A DNA stretch of 64,000 bases from Oscillospiraceae bacterium (GTDB lineage: Bacteria > Bacillota > Clostridia > Saccharofermentanales > Saccharofermentanaceae), in the NCBI GenBank assembly GCA_902780785.1, contig CACZGS010000011.1:1-64000 (forward strand), written 5' to 3'. The notes beneath the pieces are model-generated. The model worked only from the letters and a program-made list of their open reading frames with translations. It was not told the DNA's origin and did no database searches. The translations under genes were made by a program, and so were the position numbers. Positions 51,954 to 61,200 of this stretch are shown one piece after another. Every line of letters begins with the position of its first letter. Within the stretch, counting starts at the first letter, position 1.

Positions 51954-52778
51954 TCAGGCTTTGCCCTCTTTGAACATCCTCATCATCTCATTTGTAAGGC
52001 TGTAATCGTCGGGCTGAAGCTCGATCTCTTCTCTTGTGCGCCACTCGGCGACCTTGAGCTCGCCTTCATCCATACGGATCGTATCGTCTCCGTCAACGTC
52101 GCAGTAAAAGCCCACCAGGATATCGTCAACGATGCCCCATGGCTGTGACTTGTAGTAACGGATATTCTTTACCTTAAGGCCGGTCTCCTCCATCGCTTCA
52201 CGAGCGACGGTCTCTTCCAAAGTCTCGCCGATCTCGGTAAATCCTGCGACGAGCGCGAAATGCGCAAAGCCAGTCTTATATTTGGTCACAAGGATCCTGT
52301 CACCGTTCGTGATGCCCACGATAACTGCGGGCACGATGCGCGGATATATAACGTTACCGCACTCACAGCGCAGAGCGCGCTCTTTATCATCAATGCGTGT
52401 CTCCTTGCCGCAGATACCGCAGTACTTATTGCCTCTGTACCAATTGGCGAGCTGGAGCGCCGTAAATGCAAGGAACACGTTCTGCTTCTCGGCGATCCCT
52501 GAGCGCCTGAAAGATCTGACGTTAACGAATTCAAATCCTTCGGGAAGTGCTAAGCTCTCATCCCTCGCGTCGAGGAAGAAATAGTAATCTTCGTCGAACG
52601 CGAAAAGATAGATAAGCTTCTCACGGCACTCTTCAGGCATCTGAGATACACGCGGGAATTCCTCGCCTTTAACAAGTATGTCCTGATGTCTGAAAGCCAT
52701 TACAAAACTGCCGGCCGCAGACTTACGGTCCGGATAAAAATGATTATCCAGCTTATGCGGAAAGATATCCTGAATCAT
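51954..52778 (-). CDS. nudC: NudC-like Nudix hydrolase (NADH pyrophosphatase type)
   Basis: 274 aa. An N-terminal domain is followed by a zinc ribbon (YCGICGKETR and LRCECGNVIYPRI, near 120-150) and the Nudix fold. The Nudix box GFTEIGETLEETVAREAMEE (near 183-202) has the full GX5EX7REUXEEXGU pattern. NudC enzymes split NAD(H) and can remove NAD caps from RNA. The family motif SQPWPFPxS reads SQPWGIV here, and the second zinc pair is CxC, not CxxC. Specificity may therefore differ. It is the last gene of a four-gene minus-strand cluster, 6 bases after the PPOX gene. Confidence 0.88.
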   Translation of the reverse strand: MIQDIFPHKLDNHFYPDRKSAAGSFVMAFRHQDILVKGEEFPRVSQMPEECREKLIYLFAFDEDYYFFLDARDESLALPEGFEFVNVRSFRRSGIAEKQNVFLAFTALQLANWYRGNKYCGICGKETRIDDKERALRCECGNVIYPRIVPAVIVGITNGDRILVTKYKTGFAHFALVAGFTEIGETLEETVAREAMEETGLKVKNIRYYKSQPWGIVDDILVGFYCDVDGDDTIRMDEGELKVAEWRTREEIELQPDDYSLTNEMMRMFKEGKA

Positions 52779-52784
52779 AAGATC

Positions 52785-53192
52785 TTAGAAGTTGATGGTC
52801 TCCTGAGGACCTGCGAAAGAGCTGAATGTAGCTGTAGCGTTCTTGAAGTAGAGAACCTGTGTGTTGTCGTCATCAGGATCGTACATTGACTTAAGATCGG
52901 GGATCTTCTCGAGCATTGCTACCTTAACATCGCGGTTGTCATCATTGATGAGTTCGCCTGCTACACGGAGCCAAGCGCCTGTCGTGAAATCAAAAGCGCA
53001 GATCTCAGCCTTCGGATTAGCTGCAAGCTGCTTTGATACGGGCTTAACCTTGCCTGTCTGAATGTAGAGCTTGCCGTCATAAATGAGAGCCGTGCCAAAA
53101 GGTCTTACTCTCGGCTGGTCGCCCTCAACCGTAGCGAGATAATAAGTCTTTACCTTGTCCAAAAATGCGAGAACTTTTTCTAATCCTTCCAT
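52785..53192 (-). CDS. Pyridoxamine 5'-phosphate oxidase-fold flavoprotein
   Basis: 135 aa. The split beta-barrel is recognisable from YYLATVEGDQPRVRPFGTAL, KLYIQTGKVKPVSKQLAANP, ICAFDFTTGAWLRVAGEL and a C-terminal VLYFKNATATFSSF. Small members bind FMN or F420 and act as reductases of unknown substrates. The closest known type from memory is the group of short PPOX proteins common in Clostridia. It lies in a run of small redox-type genes, 6 bases before nudC and 63 bases after the aldo/keto reductase. Confidence 0.88.
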   Translation of the reverse strand: MEGLEKVLAFLDKVKTYYLATVEGDQPRVRPFGTALIYDGKLYIQTGKVKPVSKQLAANPKAEICAFDFTTGAWLRVAGELINDDNRDVKVAMLEKIPDLKSMYDPDDDNTQVLYFKNATATFSSFAGPQETINF

Positions 53193-53255
53193 AACCCTAT
53201 TTCCTTTCTTGGAATTTTAAAAAATTATATCAAAATATACGCTTGCCGATTACCA

Positions 53256-54173
53256 TTATTGGGGTTCCCAAGTGCCTTGCTGTCTTAATCCTGTTGCAGA
53301 AGCCTCTTTCTCGATCTGGGCCAGTTCTTCAGGTGTAAGCGTGATGCCGGAAGCTTCAGCGAGCTTTTTGGCATGCGAGGGTTTTGTGATTCCGACGATA
53401 GGAACCGCGCCTTTGGAAATCGTCCAGAGGATCGGCACCTGCGACGGGTCGATATTGTATTTCTCAGCTATTCCGCGCATCACATTAAGAAGTCCTTCGA
53501 TCTTCTTAAACTTCGACTTGGGAAATGACAGGCCTCTCATCGAGAGGAGCGGAAAATGATTCTTGGCACTGTAATGTCCGGACAGGGCACCCTGCTCCAG
53601 GACCATATATGCATAATAGCGGATGCCGTTGGCATTGCAGTAATCGATTATCGGCTGCTGGTCGTTTCTAAGAAGGCTGAAGTGGTTCTGCACCGCACCG
53701 AGCTTAAGGCCTTCTTTGGCCAGCACTTCCTGTGCCTTTTTTATATGATCGAGCGACACGTTGGATGTGCCTAAAGACTTTATCTTACCTTCCTTTATAA
53801 GCGGAACCGCTTCCATGATATTTGCTTCGAGATTGTTCGGAACGTGGATCCAGAAGAGATCTGCGTTATCCCTTCCCAGACGTTCCATGCTCTCGTTGAA
53901 AGACTTCGTGAGCTCGCCCTGCTTATATTTCTTGGGCGGGAAAAACTTGGTCGAGATGAAGATGTCGTCGCGTCCTTTTATGAGAGTTCCCAAAAGCTTC
54001 TCGCATGAGCCCATGCCATAGACTGCAGCAGTATCCCAGTTTGTGAAGCCCAGCTTAACAGCTTCTTCAAAAGACTGCTTTAAGATCTCAGGATCCTGCT
54101 TGCTTCCGAAGACCATTGATGAACCGTTCGCGCCGGTTCCCCACGCCCATGTACCGATAAGGATATCTTTCAT
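53256..54173 (-). CDS. Aldo/keto reductase
   Basis: 305 aa. The NADPH-dependent TIM barrel shows NWDTAAVYGMGSCEKLLG (Asp and Tyr, near 45-60), FISTKFFPPK (Lys, near 75), LFWIHVP (His, near 108), LGTSNVSLDHI and GAVQNHFSLL. The C-terminal cofactor segment is KGAVPIVGITKPSHAKKL. It reduces carbonyls to alcohols; the substrate is unknown. It is 15 bases after the Dabb gene, so co-transcribed. Confidence 0.93.
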   Translation of the reverse strand: MKDILIGTWAWGTGANGSSMVFGSKQDPEILKQSFEEAVKLGFTNWDTAAVYGMGSCEKLLGTLIKGRDDIFISTKFFPPKKYKQGELTKSFNESMERLGRDNADLFWIHVPNNLEANIMEAVPLIKEGKIKSLGTSNVSLDHIKKAQEVLAKEGLKLGAVQNHFSLLRNDQQPIIDYCNANGIRYYAYMVLEQGALSGHYSAKNHFPLLSMRGLSFPKSKFKKIEGLLNVMRGIAEKYNIDPSQVPILWTISKGAVPIVGITKPSHAKKLAEASGITLTPEELAQIEKEASATGLRQQGTWEPQ

Positions 54174-54188
54174 AGTTCTATCCGCCTT

Positions 54189-54491
54189 TTATACTTGGTA
54201 GTCAAAGCTGCTTCTTACCTTAACGAACGGTCTTACCTTCGTAGTGGCAACCTCAACGTGCAGTGGATTGGATGAATAATTCTTCAATGCTTCCTCACTC
54301 TCGAAAAGTGAATCTAGCATCGCATCACCGGAAGAACTTGCAAGCTTATCCGTGTTTACCTTTATCTCGATAAGACCGGGGATCTTGCCTGTAAGTCCCT
54401 CAAGTCCTGCCTTGATGCCGGCTTTGATCTCTTCTTTCTCGCTGTCGGAATATTCGTCCTTGAGCGTCCAAACGATTACGTGTCTGACCAT
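54189..54491 (-). CDS. Dabb (stress-responsive alpha/beta-barrel) protein
   Basis: 100 aa from the ATG at 54491, with GGAGGA 7 bases upstream. A much longer open frame upstream has no ribosome site and crosses a hairpin. MVRHVIVWTLKDEYSDSEKE, then LTGKIPGLIEIKVNTD and NPLHVEVATTKVRPFVKVRS match the ferredoxin-like dimeric barrel. The biochemical role is generally unknown. It is the first gene of the Dabb-reductase-PPOX-nudC cluster, which may serve stress or redox housekeeping. Confidence 0.9.
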   Translation of the reverse strand: MVRHVIVWTLKDEYSDSEKEEIKAGIKAGLEGLTGKIPGLIEIKVNTDKLASSSGDAMLDSLFESEEALKNYSSNPLHVEVATTKVRPFVKVRSSFDYQV

Positions 54492-54564
54492 GATCTGTTC
54501 CTCCATCCGGAAAGCTACCGTAATTATAACATTGAGGCTTCCCGGCTTTTGGGACAAAACACTA

Positions 54565-54596
54565 GGGCTGCCGGAAAACTTGTAGTTCCGACAGCC
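54565..54596 (-). terminator. Intrinsic terminator between the small membrane protein and the Dabb gene
   Basis: On the minus strand GGGCTGTCGGAA, loop, TTCCGGCAGCCC then TAGTGTTTTG. The T-run is modest. Confidence 0.7.
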
Positions 54597-54636
54597 CCTG
54601 CTTATATATGATGCACTTTCTCCAAAGTGTTTGACG

Positions 54637-55107
54637 TTAGTGGCATTGGATCGAAGAAACAGCAGAGCTTGCCCGCGGCAGATAACCGAACCAGAAGATG
54701 CCTGCAAAGGCAAGGACAAAGAGCAGCGCGGCGCATCCGAAGACGATCGCTGTGATCTTATGCTTTCTGGCCTTATCGTCTTCGCCGGCGTCCCTGTATG
54801 ACTTAGTCTTATAGATGCTGGCCGCAAGACCGATAATGAGGATATCCGGAATCAACATGGTGACAGCAAATTCAGCGAGGCCTGCGGGAAGAGCCTTTTT
54901 CACTTCGTCCAGCTTGTCCTCTTTGATGTCCAATACGCGGTTGATCTCAACGTTAACAGCCTCAACATAGTGAGGGTCGTTCCTTCTTTGATATGAAGGC
55001 ATTTCGGCCCGCACTGCATAGACTAAGACGAAGATATTGAGTGCGAGGATTATCGTAACTGCCAGGAAAATGTAGATCTTCTTCCACAAAGCCATAGATG
55101 TGTTCAT
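54637..55107 (-). CDS. Small membrane protein of unknown function
   Basis: 156 aa. Three membrane segments (near 11-32, 80-100, 122-145) with a 45-residue, charged extracytoplasmic loop after the first (SYQRRNDPHYVEAVNVEINR). It is probably exported through its first segment and has a short Ser-rich C-terminus. AAGGAGAA lies upstream of the ATG at 55107. It is divergent from the TetR gene. I recognise no family. Confidence 0.78.
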   Translation of the reverse strand: MNTSMALWKKIYIFLAVTIILALNIFVLVYAVRAEMPSYQRRNDPHYVEAVNVEINRVLDIKEDKLDEVKKALPAGLAEFAVTMLIPDILIIGLAASIYKTKSYRDAGEDDKARKHKITAIVFGCAALLFVLAFAGIFWFGYLPRASSAVSSIQCH

Positions 55108-55179
55108 TTGCCGGTTCTCCTTTTCGCTGTCTTGTAAAAAGTGCCTTTGTCCTTATATACAGATAAAGGGCCCCGAATG

Positions 55180-55231
55180 TTGCACAGATAATCCAAGCGT
55201 GGTAATATCATTATTGAACGCGTACAATAAT
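55180..55231 (+). promoter_or_regulatory. TetR gene promoter with palindromic operator over the start site
   Basis: TTGCAC (55180-55185), 17 bases, TAATAT (55203-55208). The predicted start (near 55215) lies inside a 22-base palindrome with arms ATTATTG (55210-55216) and CAATAAT (55225-55231) around a central ACGCGT (55218-55223). The arms match perfectly. Only the single A flanking the centre on each side fails to pair. Confidence 0.75.
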
Positions 55232-55244
55232 CGAGGTCAAGACC

Positions 55245-55820
55245 ATGCAAAAGGACGTAAAACTGGGCATTACAAAGGAGAAACTGATCGACGCGACTTT
55301 CGCGCTGATGGAAGAACTGGACGATCCGCTCAACGTGACATCAAGGCAGATCGCCGAGCGCGCCGGCACGAAGCCGTCCATGATCAACTACTGCTTCGGC
55401 TCACGTGAGAACCTTATCTATCAGACATTCCAGAAGCAGTACATGAGCTTTCTCAAGGATAAAGAGATCGAGAAGCTGATCGCGTCCGACTTGGCGCCTA
55501 AGGATCTTTTGAAGAAGCTCCATTTCGCGGTCGCGAAATGCCTCGTGGAAAATCCCAAGTTTACCAAGGCGATCACGGGCCACGTCCTCTTTAACAGGGA
55601 CCTCTCGCAGGAGTCTTTCAGCTTCCCCTATGTTAAGAAGCACTATGCGGGAAAGAAGACTGACAAAGAATGCCGCCTGATCGCGTACGAACTTTCTGCC
55701 ATGATGCAGCTGATCGTCTTCCGCAAGGACGACATCAGGGAGTCATTCGGCATAGACCTTAACAACGACAAAGAACTTCAGAAATATATCGATATGAGGG
55801 TCGACCTCCTGCTGGCATGA
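55245..55820 (+). CDS. TetR-family transcriptional regulator
   Basis: 191 aa. The N-terminal helix-turn-helix is LNVTSRQIAERAGTKPSMIN and YCFGSRENLIYQTF (near 30-65). The remaining helices form the ligand-binding domain. GAGG precedes the ATG. Its stop overlaps the next gene's ATG (ATGA at 55817-55820), so it is translationally coupled to the PEP-utilising enzyme. It probably represses its own promoter through the palindrome upstream. The likely inducer, a drug or metabolite handled by the next gene, is not known. Confidence 0.93.
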   Translation: MQKDVKLGITKEKLIDATFALMEELDDPLNVTSRQIAERAGTKPSMINYCFGSRENLIYQTFQKQYMSFLKDKEIEKLIASDLAPKDLLKKLHFAVAKCLVENPKFTKAITGHVLFNRDLSQESFSFPYVKKHYAGKKTDKECRLIAYELSAMMQLIVFRKDDIRESFGIDLNNDKELQKYIDMRVDLLLA

Positions 55821-58141
55821 AATACATTTTTGACTTAAGATCCATACCTTCTTCAGAGCTCGAAAAGTGCGGCGGCAAAGCTACGTCGCTGTCACTCATG
55901 ATGCAGAACCTGAAGATGAATATTCCCTCCGGATACGTCATCACCGCGGATGCTTTTCGCGACGGGAAAATAACAGAAGAAGCAAACGCGGAACTGAATG
56001 AACTGCTTGCAACGCTGGACCGCCTCAAGACCTACGCCGTAAGGTCTTCTGCAATCGGCGAAGACGGCGCAGGCAATTCGTTTGCGGGCCAGTATGAGAC
56101 ATTGACCGATCTGATGGTTCCCGCGATCAGGGACGCTGTTGATCAAGTCGCTGCCTCTGCCCAAAATGAGCGCGTCGAGAACTACAGATCGCAAAATGAC
56201 ATCACCACCGAAGGCATCGGCGTCATTATCCAGAAGTTCGTAAAGGCTGATTTTGCGGGAGTTATCTTCACCTCCGATGCCCTGACCGGAAAAGACGAGT
56301 TTCTCACCGGCAACTACGTCCGCGGAGAGGGCGAGAAGCTCGTGTCAGGCGCGGAGAATGCCGAAGTGTTCAAGATAGGTGCCCTGGAGTATTCCTACGA
56401 AGGTAATCCGGAGCTTGAACCGTTTGCAAAAACGCTCAGGAAATACTGCCTCGCGATACGCTTCTTCTACGGCGTTCCGATGGATATCGAATGGGCTGTA
56501 AAGGGGCTCAAAGTCTATATCCTGCAGGCGCGCCCCATCACGACACTTACAAGGCTCAATGTTAAAGACTACGACGTAAACGGCACGAGATCAGGCTGCA
56601 AGCTCCTGACCAAGACCAACGTCGGCGAGATCTTCATGAATCCCGTAAGCCCCATGACTTTCAGCGTTCTGGAGAAGATCAACGAATTCCTGGGGCTTCC
56701 CGACTGGCTCGAAAACGTCTGCGGCCAGGCATACATGAACGTATCTGTCATGTGCTCTCTCATGGTGAGCTTCGGAAGGAGCCGCGAGAAGGCATATGAG
56801 ACCGTAAAAGACTTAGTCGGAGGCATTCCCGAAGGCTGTGAGATACCCGTATCGCCCTTCGACAAAAAGGCTTTCCAAAAGAATCTCCGGAACCTATTCT
56901 TCCCCAAGGAAAAGTCGAAGCTTACGAAGAAGCAGAAGCATGAGATGGTAGCAAACCTCCACAATATCTCAGAAGAACTCATATCCCAGATAAAAACGAT
57001 CAATACAAACGCCGAGCTCATGGCGTTCTGGGACGATGTCCTTCAGCCTAAGTTAAACGACGGCCTGGCTTCGATCCTGGCCGAGAGCGGAACATCGCTC
57101 GTGCCTCTCTTCAACCTGCGCAAAAAGATCACTGTGATCGCCGGCGAAGACATGGCAAACCGCCTCTGCACGGGCTCTTTGGGCATTATCGACTGCATGA
57201 AGCCGACGCTGCTCCTGGAAGACGTTGCTTCGGGCAAGATGACCCGCGAAGAATATATCCGCGAGTGCGGCCACAGATCTGCTGACGAGATGGAGCTCAT
57301 GTCTCCAAGACCTTACGAGGATCCGTCATTTATCGACGCGCTGCTCAAAGACCGCGCTGCAAACACCGCCAGCCTGCGCTCGATGCAGGAGCGCCAGAAG
57401 GCTTCATACGAAGAGGCTCTTGCCGAATTCAAGGAAAAGTATCCCTCCAAGCGAAAGTGGATCGACAAGGAGATCGGAAAATTCATCCATGCGAATGCTT
57501 TTCGCGAGGATATAAGGAGCAAGGGTGTCCGCATCTTCTGCGTCTTCAGGGAATACTGCCTTAAGGCAGGCGGGCTTAACGGCCTTGGCGAAGATATCTT
57601 CATGCTGGGCTATAAGGAAATGTTCGCGCTTCTTAAGGGCGATAAGACGGCTGTCTCCTACATCCCTGCACGCAAAGAGACTTTTGCAAGATATCTCTCC
57701 TACCCGGGCTTCCCCGGCATCATCATAGGCAGGTTCGATCCCGATAAATGGATGGAAGATCCTGACAGAAGATACGATTATTACGTAAGCGGCCGCGCTT
57801 CTGAAGGGCCTGACAACTCTGATGTCAAAGGCTTTGCAGGTGCTGCAGGCGTCGTCACCGGAACTGTCCGCGTGATAAATGACGTAAGCCGCATCGATGA
57901 GATAAACGAAGGCGAGATCCTGGTAACCCGCGCCACGAATATCGGCTGGACGATCGCTTTCCACAAGGTCTCCGCTATCGTCACGGACATCGGCGCGCCC
58001 CTGTCACATGCCGCGATCGTCGCAAGAGAATTCGGCATTCCGGCAGTCGTCGGATGCTCTAACGCGACCACTGTCCTTAAGACCGGCGACGTTGTTACCG
58101 TAGACGGCGAGAAGGGCACGGTTACGATCGTTAAGGAATAG
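55817..58141 (+). CDS. PEP synthase/rifampin phosphotransferase-like enzyme
   Basis: 774 aa. The N-terminal ATP-grasp domain (about 1-265) has KCGGKATSLSLMM, YAVRSSAIGEDGAGNSFAGQ and MDIEWAVKGLKVYILQARPI. A middle domain (about 270-670) is lineage-specific. The C-terminal swivelling domain has TDIGAPLSHAAIVAREFGIP (phospho-accepting His, near 730) and TVDGEKGTVTI. This order, ATP-binding, variable middle, phosphohistidine domain, is that of rifampin phosphotransferase and PEP synthase. The PEP synthase C-terminal PEP-binding barrel is absent, which favours the phosphotransferase type. Coupling to a TetR regulator suggests a drug- or metabolite-inducible modification. The substrate is inferred, not shown. 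Confidence 0.85.
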   Translation: MKYIFDLRSIPSSELEKCGGKATSLSLMMQNLKMNIPSGYVITADAFRDGKITEEANAELNELLATLDRLKTYAVRSSAIGEDGAGNSFAGQYETLTDLMVPAIRDAVDQVAASAQNERVENYRSQNDITTEGIGVIIQKFVKADFAGVIFTSDALTGKDEFLTGNYVRGEGEKLVSGAENAEVFKIGALEYSYEGNPELEPFAKTLRKYCLAIRFFYGVPMDIEWAVKGLKVYILQARPITTLTRLNVKDYDVNGTRSGCKLLTKTNVGEIFMNPVSPMTFSVLEKINEFLGLPDWLENVCGQAYMNVSVMCSLMVSFGRSREKAYETVKDLVGGIPEGCEIPVSPFDKKAFQKNLRNLFFPKEKSKLTKKQKHEMVANLHNISEELISQIKTINTNAELMAFWDDVLQPKLNDGLASILAESGTSLVPLFNLRKKITVIAGEDMANRLCTGSLGIIDCMKPTLLLEDVASGKMTREEYIRECGHRSADEMELMSPRPYEDPSFIDALLKDRAANTASLRSMQERQKASYEEALAEFKEKYPSKRKWIDKEIGKFIHANAFREDIRSKGVRIFCVFREYCLKAGGLNGLGEDIFMLGYKEMFALLKGDKTAVSYIPARKETFARYLSYPGFPGIIIGRFDPDKWMEDPDRRYDYYVSGRASEGPDNSDVKGFAGAAGVVTGTVRVINDVSRIDEINEGEILVTRATNIGWTIAFHKVSAIVTDIGAPLSHAAIVAREFGIPAVVGCSNATTVLKTGDVVTVDGEKGTVTIVKE

Positions 58142-58201
58142 TGCAACAATCTCCCCCGCCCGTCTGTATTAGGGGTGTATTAGGAACTTCAAAGGGTTTT
58201 A

Positions 58202-58210
58202 TGCTACTAT
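58202..58210 (+). promoter_or_regulatory. Possible extended -10 for the TIR gene
   Basis: TG-C-TACTAT (58202-58210) fits TGnTATAAT in all but one base of the hexamer. It lies about 33 bases before the ATG. No -35 is obvious. The gene may also be read through from the upstream pair, from which it is separated by 101 bases. Confidence 0.35.
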
Positions 58211-58242
58211 TATTTGAAGGAAGAAAAAGGGAGAAGACTTCT

Positions 58243-61200
58243 ATGATAGATTTTTATAACGCTTTTATCTCGTACAAGCATGCTCCGCTGGACATAAAGA
58301 TCGCTTCACATGTTCAAAAGCAGCTTGAGCATTTCCACGTGCCCGGCAGTCTTAAGGGAAAGATCGAGCACGAGAAGATCACACGCATCTTCAGGGACAA
58401 GGATGAGCTTCCGATCACGAGCGACCTTACAGAGACGCTCACCAATGCGCTCGAAAAGTCCGAGTACCTGATCGTTATCTGCTCCACCAACACCAAGGAA
58501 TCCATGTGGGTCAAGAGAGAGATCCAGACATTCCTTAAGACTCACACCAAAGACAAGATCTTCACCGTTCTCTGCGACGGCGAGCCTCAGGACGTAATCC
58601 CTGAAGAACTCCTCACCGGAGAAAAGGAGATCATTGACGCAAACGGTTTCTCGCACAGGATAAATGTTCCCGTAGAGCCTCTCTCATGCGACTACAGAAT
58701 GCCGATGTCCAGAGCAGACAAGGAAGAGCTTCCGCGTCTGGCTGCAGGACTTTTGGGCTGTTCATACGACGAGCTCCAGAGAAGAAGAAGACAGTACAGA
58801 GTCAAGCGCGCTTCAGCGATAATCGCTGCTGCATTTGCAGGCGTTCTCGCATTCGGCGGATACATGCTCTACAGCAGGATGCAGATCAATAAGGTCTATA
58901 TGGAATCCTTACGTTCCAGATCTGTCTACCTTGCCAACGAATCACGTCAGCTGCTCGATAACGGCAAGAGAGCCGATGCCCTTCAGCTGGCACTGGCCGC
59001 CCTTCCTGCTGACAAGAAAGACAAGATGCCGGTAACGGCACCTGCGATCCGCGCGATCTCCGAGGCAACCGGAGCATACACATCCAACAAGGGGACAGAT
59101 TTCACGCCGGCATGGAACTATAAGTGTAAATACGCCGTTAAGACCAGCATCGTATCCGAAGACCTGTCCTATCTCGGCGCTCTTGATGATGCAGGCAATA
59201 TCTATTGCTGGGATACCGAGACAAGGGAACTCGTTTTCGAGAAAGCCTGCTTTGAAGAACCTGTAAGGATCGATATTCCGAACAACGAGACGTTTGTCAT
59301 CACTTACAGCCACAAGGTCGAGGCATATAACATTCCTTCCGGAAAGAGCATGTGGACATATAAGCCTGATTCTGACACGTCGATCACAAAGGATTATATC
59401 CAGTTCACGGTAAGCGATGTTTTCCTTCGTGTAGGCGGTTCCGATATCGTAAAGTTCTCCTTAAGAGACGGTGCTGTTAAGGAAACTTATACACTGAAAG
59501 AAAAATCCCTCTTAAACAGTGTCTACAATCCCGCGGTGTCTCCTGACGGCAAGAAGATAGCTTATTCCGATGACGTTCTGACTACAGAAGAAAACATTAA
59601 GATCCATGTCTATAACGTTGAGACCAAAAAGGAACAGTCTTACGATATCAAGGCCAAGTATATTGAGAAGATGGTGTTTGTAGACAACGACAATCTTTGT
59701 GTTATCTCAACCCTGGATTTCATCAACACGTCTGTTTCTTACAGTCTGGATTACCGTTTGCTCAAGACCGCGACGAAGACTTTCAGTTTCTTCGGTGTGG
59801 ATTCGAACAGAAAGTGGTCACAAGACCTTACCTATACCGATGTCTCCATGGGCGCAGACGTACGTGCCCTTCCTTCACGCAATGCAGTGCTCTGTTATGT
59901 AGGCAATGCAGTCGGCGTCTTTGATCTGGAGACCGGAAATGAACTCAATAAATACATAACCAGCAGTTCCGTCATCACCTCCGGAGACTTTAACGAAGAC
60001 GGATATCCGGAATTCATATTGAGACACGGCGAATATGTTTATGCTGCAAGTACAAAGAACAATGACCTTGCATCTTATAATGTGCTCTGCAATAACATTA
60101 TTTCCGGTGCGATCGGCAACGTCGTCTATGCCGTCTCCCAGTACGACACGGACATCATAAGTTATAACCGCAGCATTCAGGATGACGAGTGGAAGGCAGT
60201 AAAGGTTCCTTCAGGATTCTCGATGGGTTCTACAGCACAGACATTCGATTCGAATGAGGATTACCTGGTCTCCGCCGCTATGGTCACAAATGATGACACC
60301 AGCATCGTCAGAGTCAGCATAATCGACCTCAAAACAGGTAAGCTGTCCTATACGGAAGATATTACTGATCCCGATGTCAGCATGACCAACTTTGACGTTG
60401 AATATCTGGAAGGCAAATTCTACTTATTGCTCGAAAAATCGATCTATCTGGTCAATCCGGACAAGGAAAAGATATCTCAGATCAACTCTGAATTGGATTT
60501 CGGAACCGTAAGATCTTCAGGCAAGCTGTTCTCCACCGAAAAGGATTACAGCAATGATAAATTAACGGTCATTATCAGCGATTACGACGGTTCGAACAAG
60601 GATGAGTTTGACGTTCCGGGCACCTGGGATGAGTTCGTAGGATTTAACAACTTCAACGTTGTCTACAGCAAGAGCCTGAACAAGTCCTTCATTTTCATTA
60701 TCGACAAGTTATTTGCCGTTGATATGAAATCCATGGATTATGACGAGATCGAGCTTCCGGACAACTGGGACTTTACCAAGACGCGTTATTTCAACGTAAC
60801 CGTATCTGAAGACAGCTCACGCGTCCTTTTATCTGACGGCAATATTGTCCTTGTTACGGACGCATCTCTCAAGGAGCAGTTTACGATCAACCGCAACGGA
60901 ACCACCGTTGACTGTGCCGCCTTCAAGGGTGACCGTATCTATATCGTCGGAGACGGTTATCTCTCCGTATACGATAATCAGAAAGGCGAACTCATAACAA
61001 AGAATGAGATGAAGTATTTCACGGAAGGCTTCAAGACAAAGGCCTGGTTCGATGATAAAGCAAACCAGATGTACATACAGGCTGAACAAATACTCTTCAT
61101 CTACGATCTGGACACAATGTATGAAGTCGAATGCATCGAGAACGTCTACTGCTATCACAAGGCTACCGACAGATTCTTTGTATACTCTTACCGCAGTTCC

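Noticed and set aside
54492-54827. Upstream extension of the Dabb gene
   Set aside because: It crosses a hairpin terminator. The ATG at 54491 has a proper ribosome site and gives the normal family length.
58141-58242. Upstream extension of the TIR gene to 1059 aa
   Set aside because: The extra 34 residues are not TIR-like and have no ribosome site.
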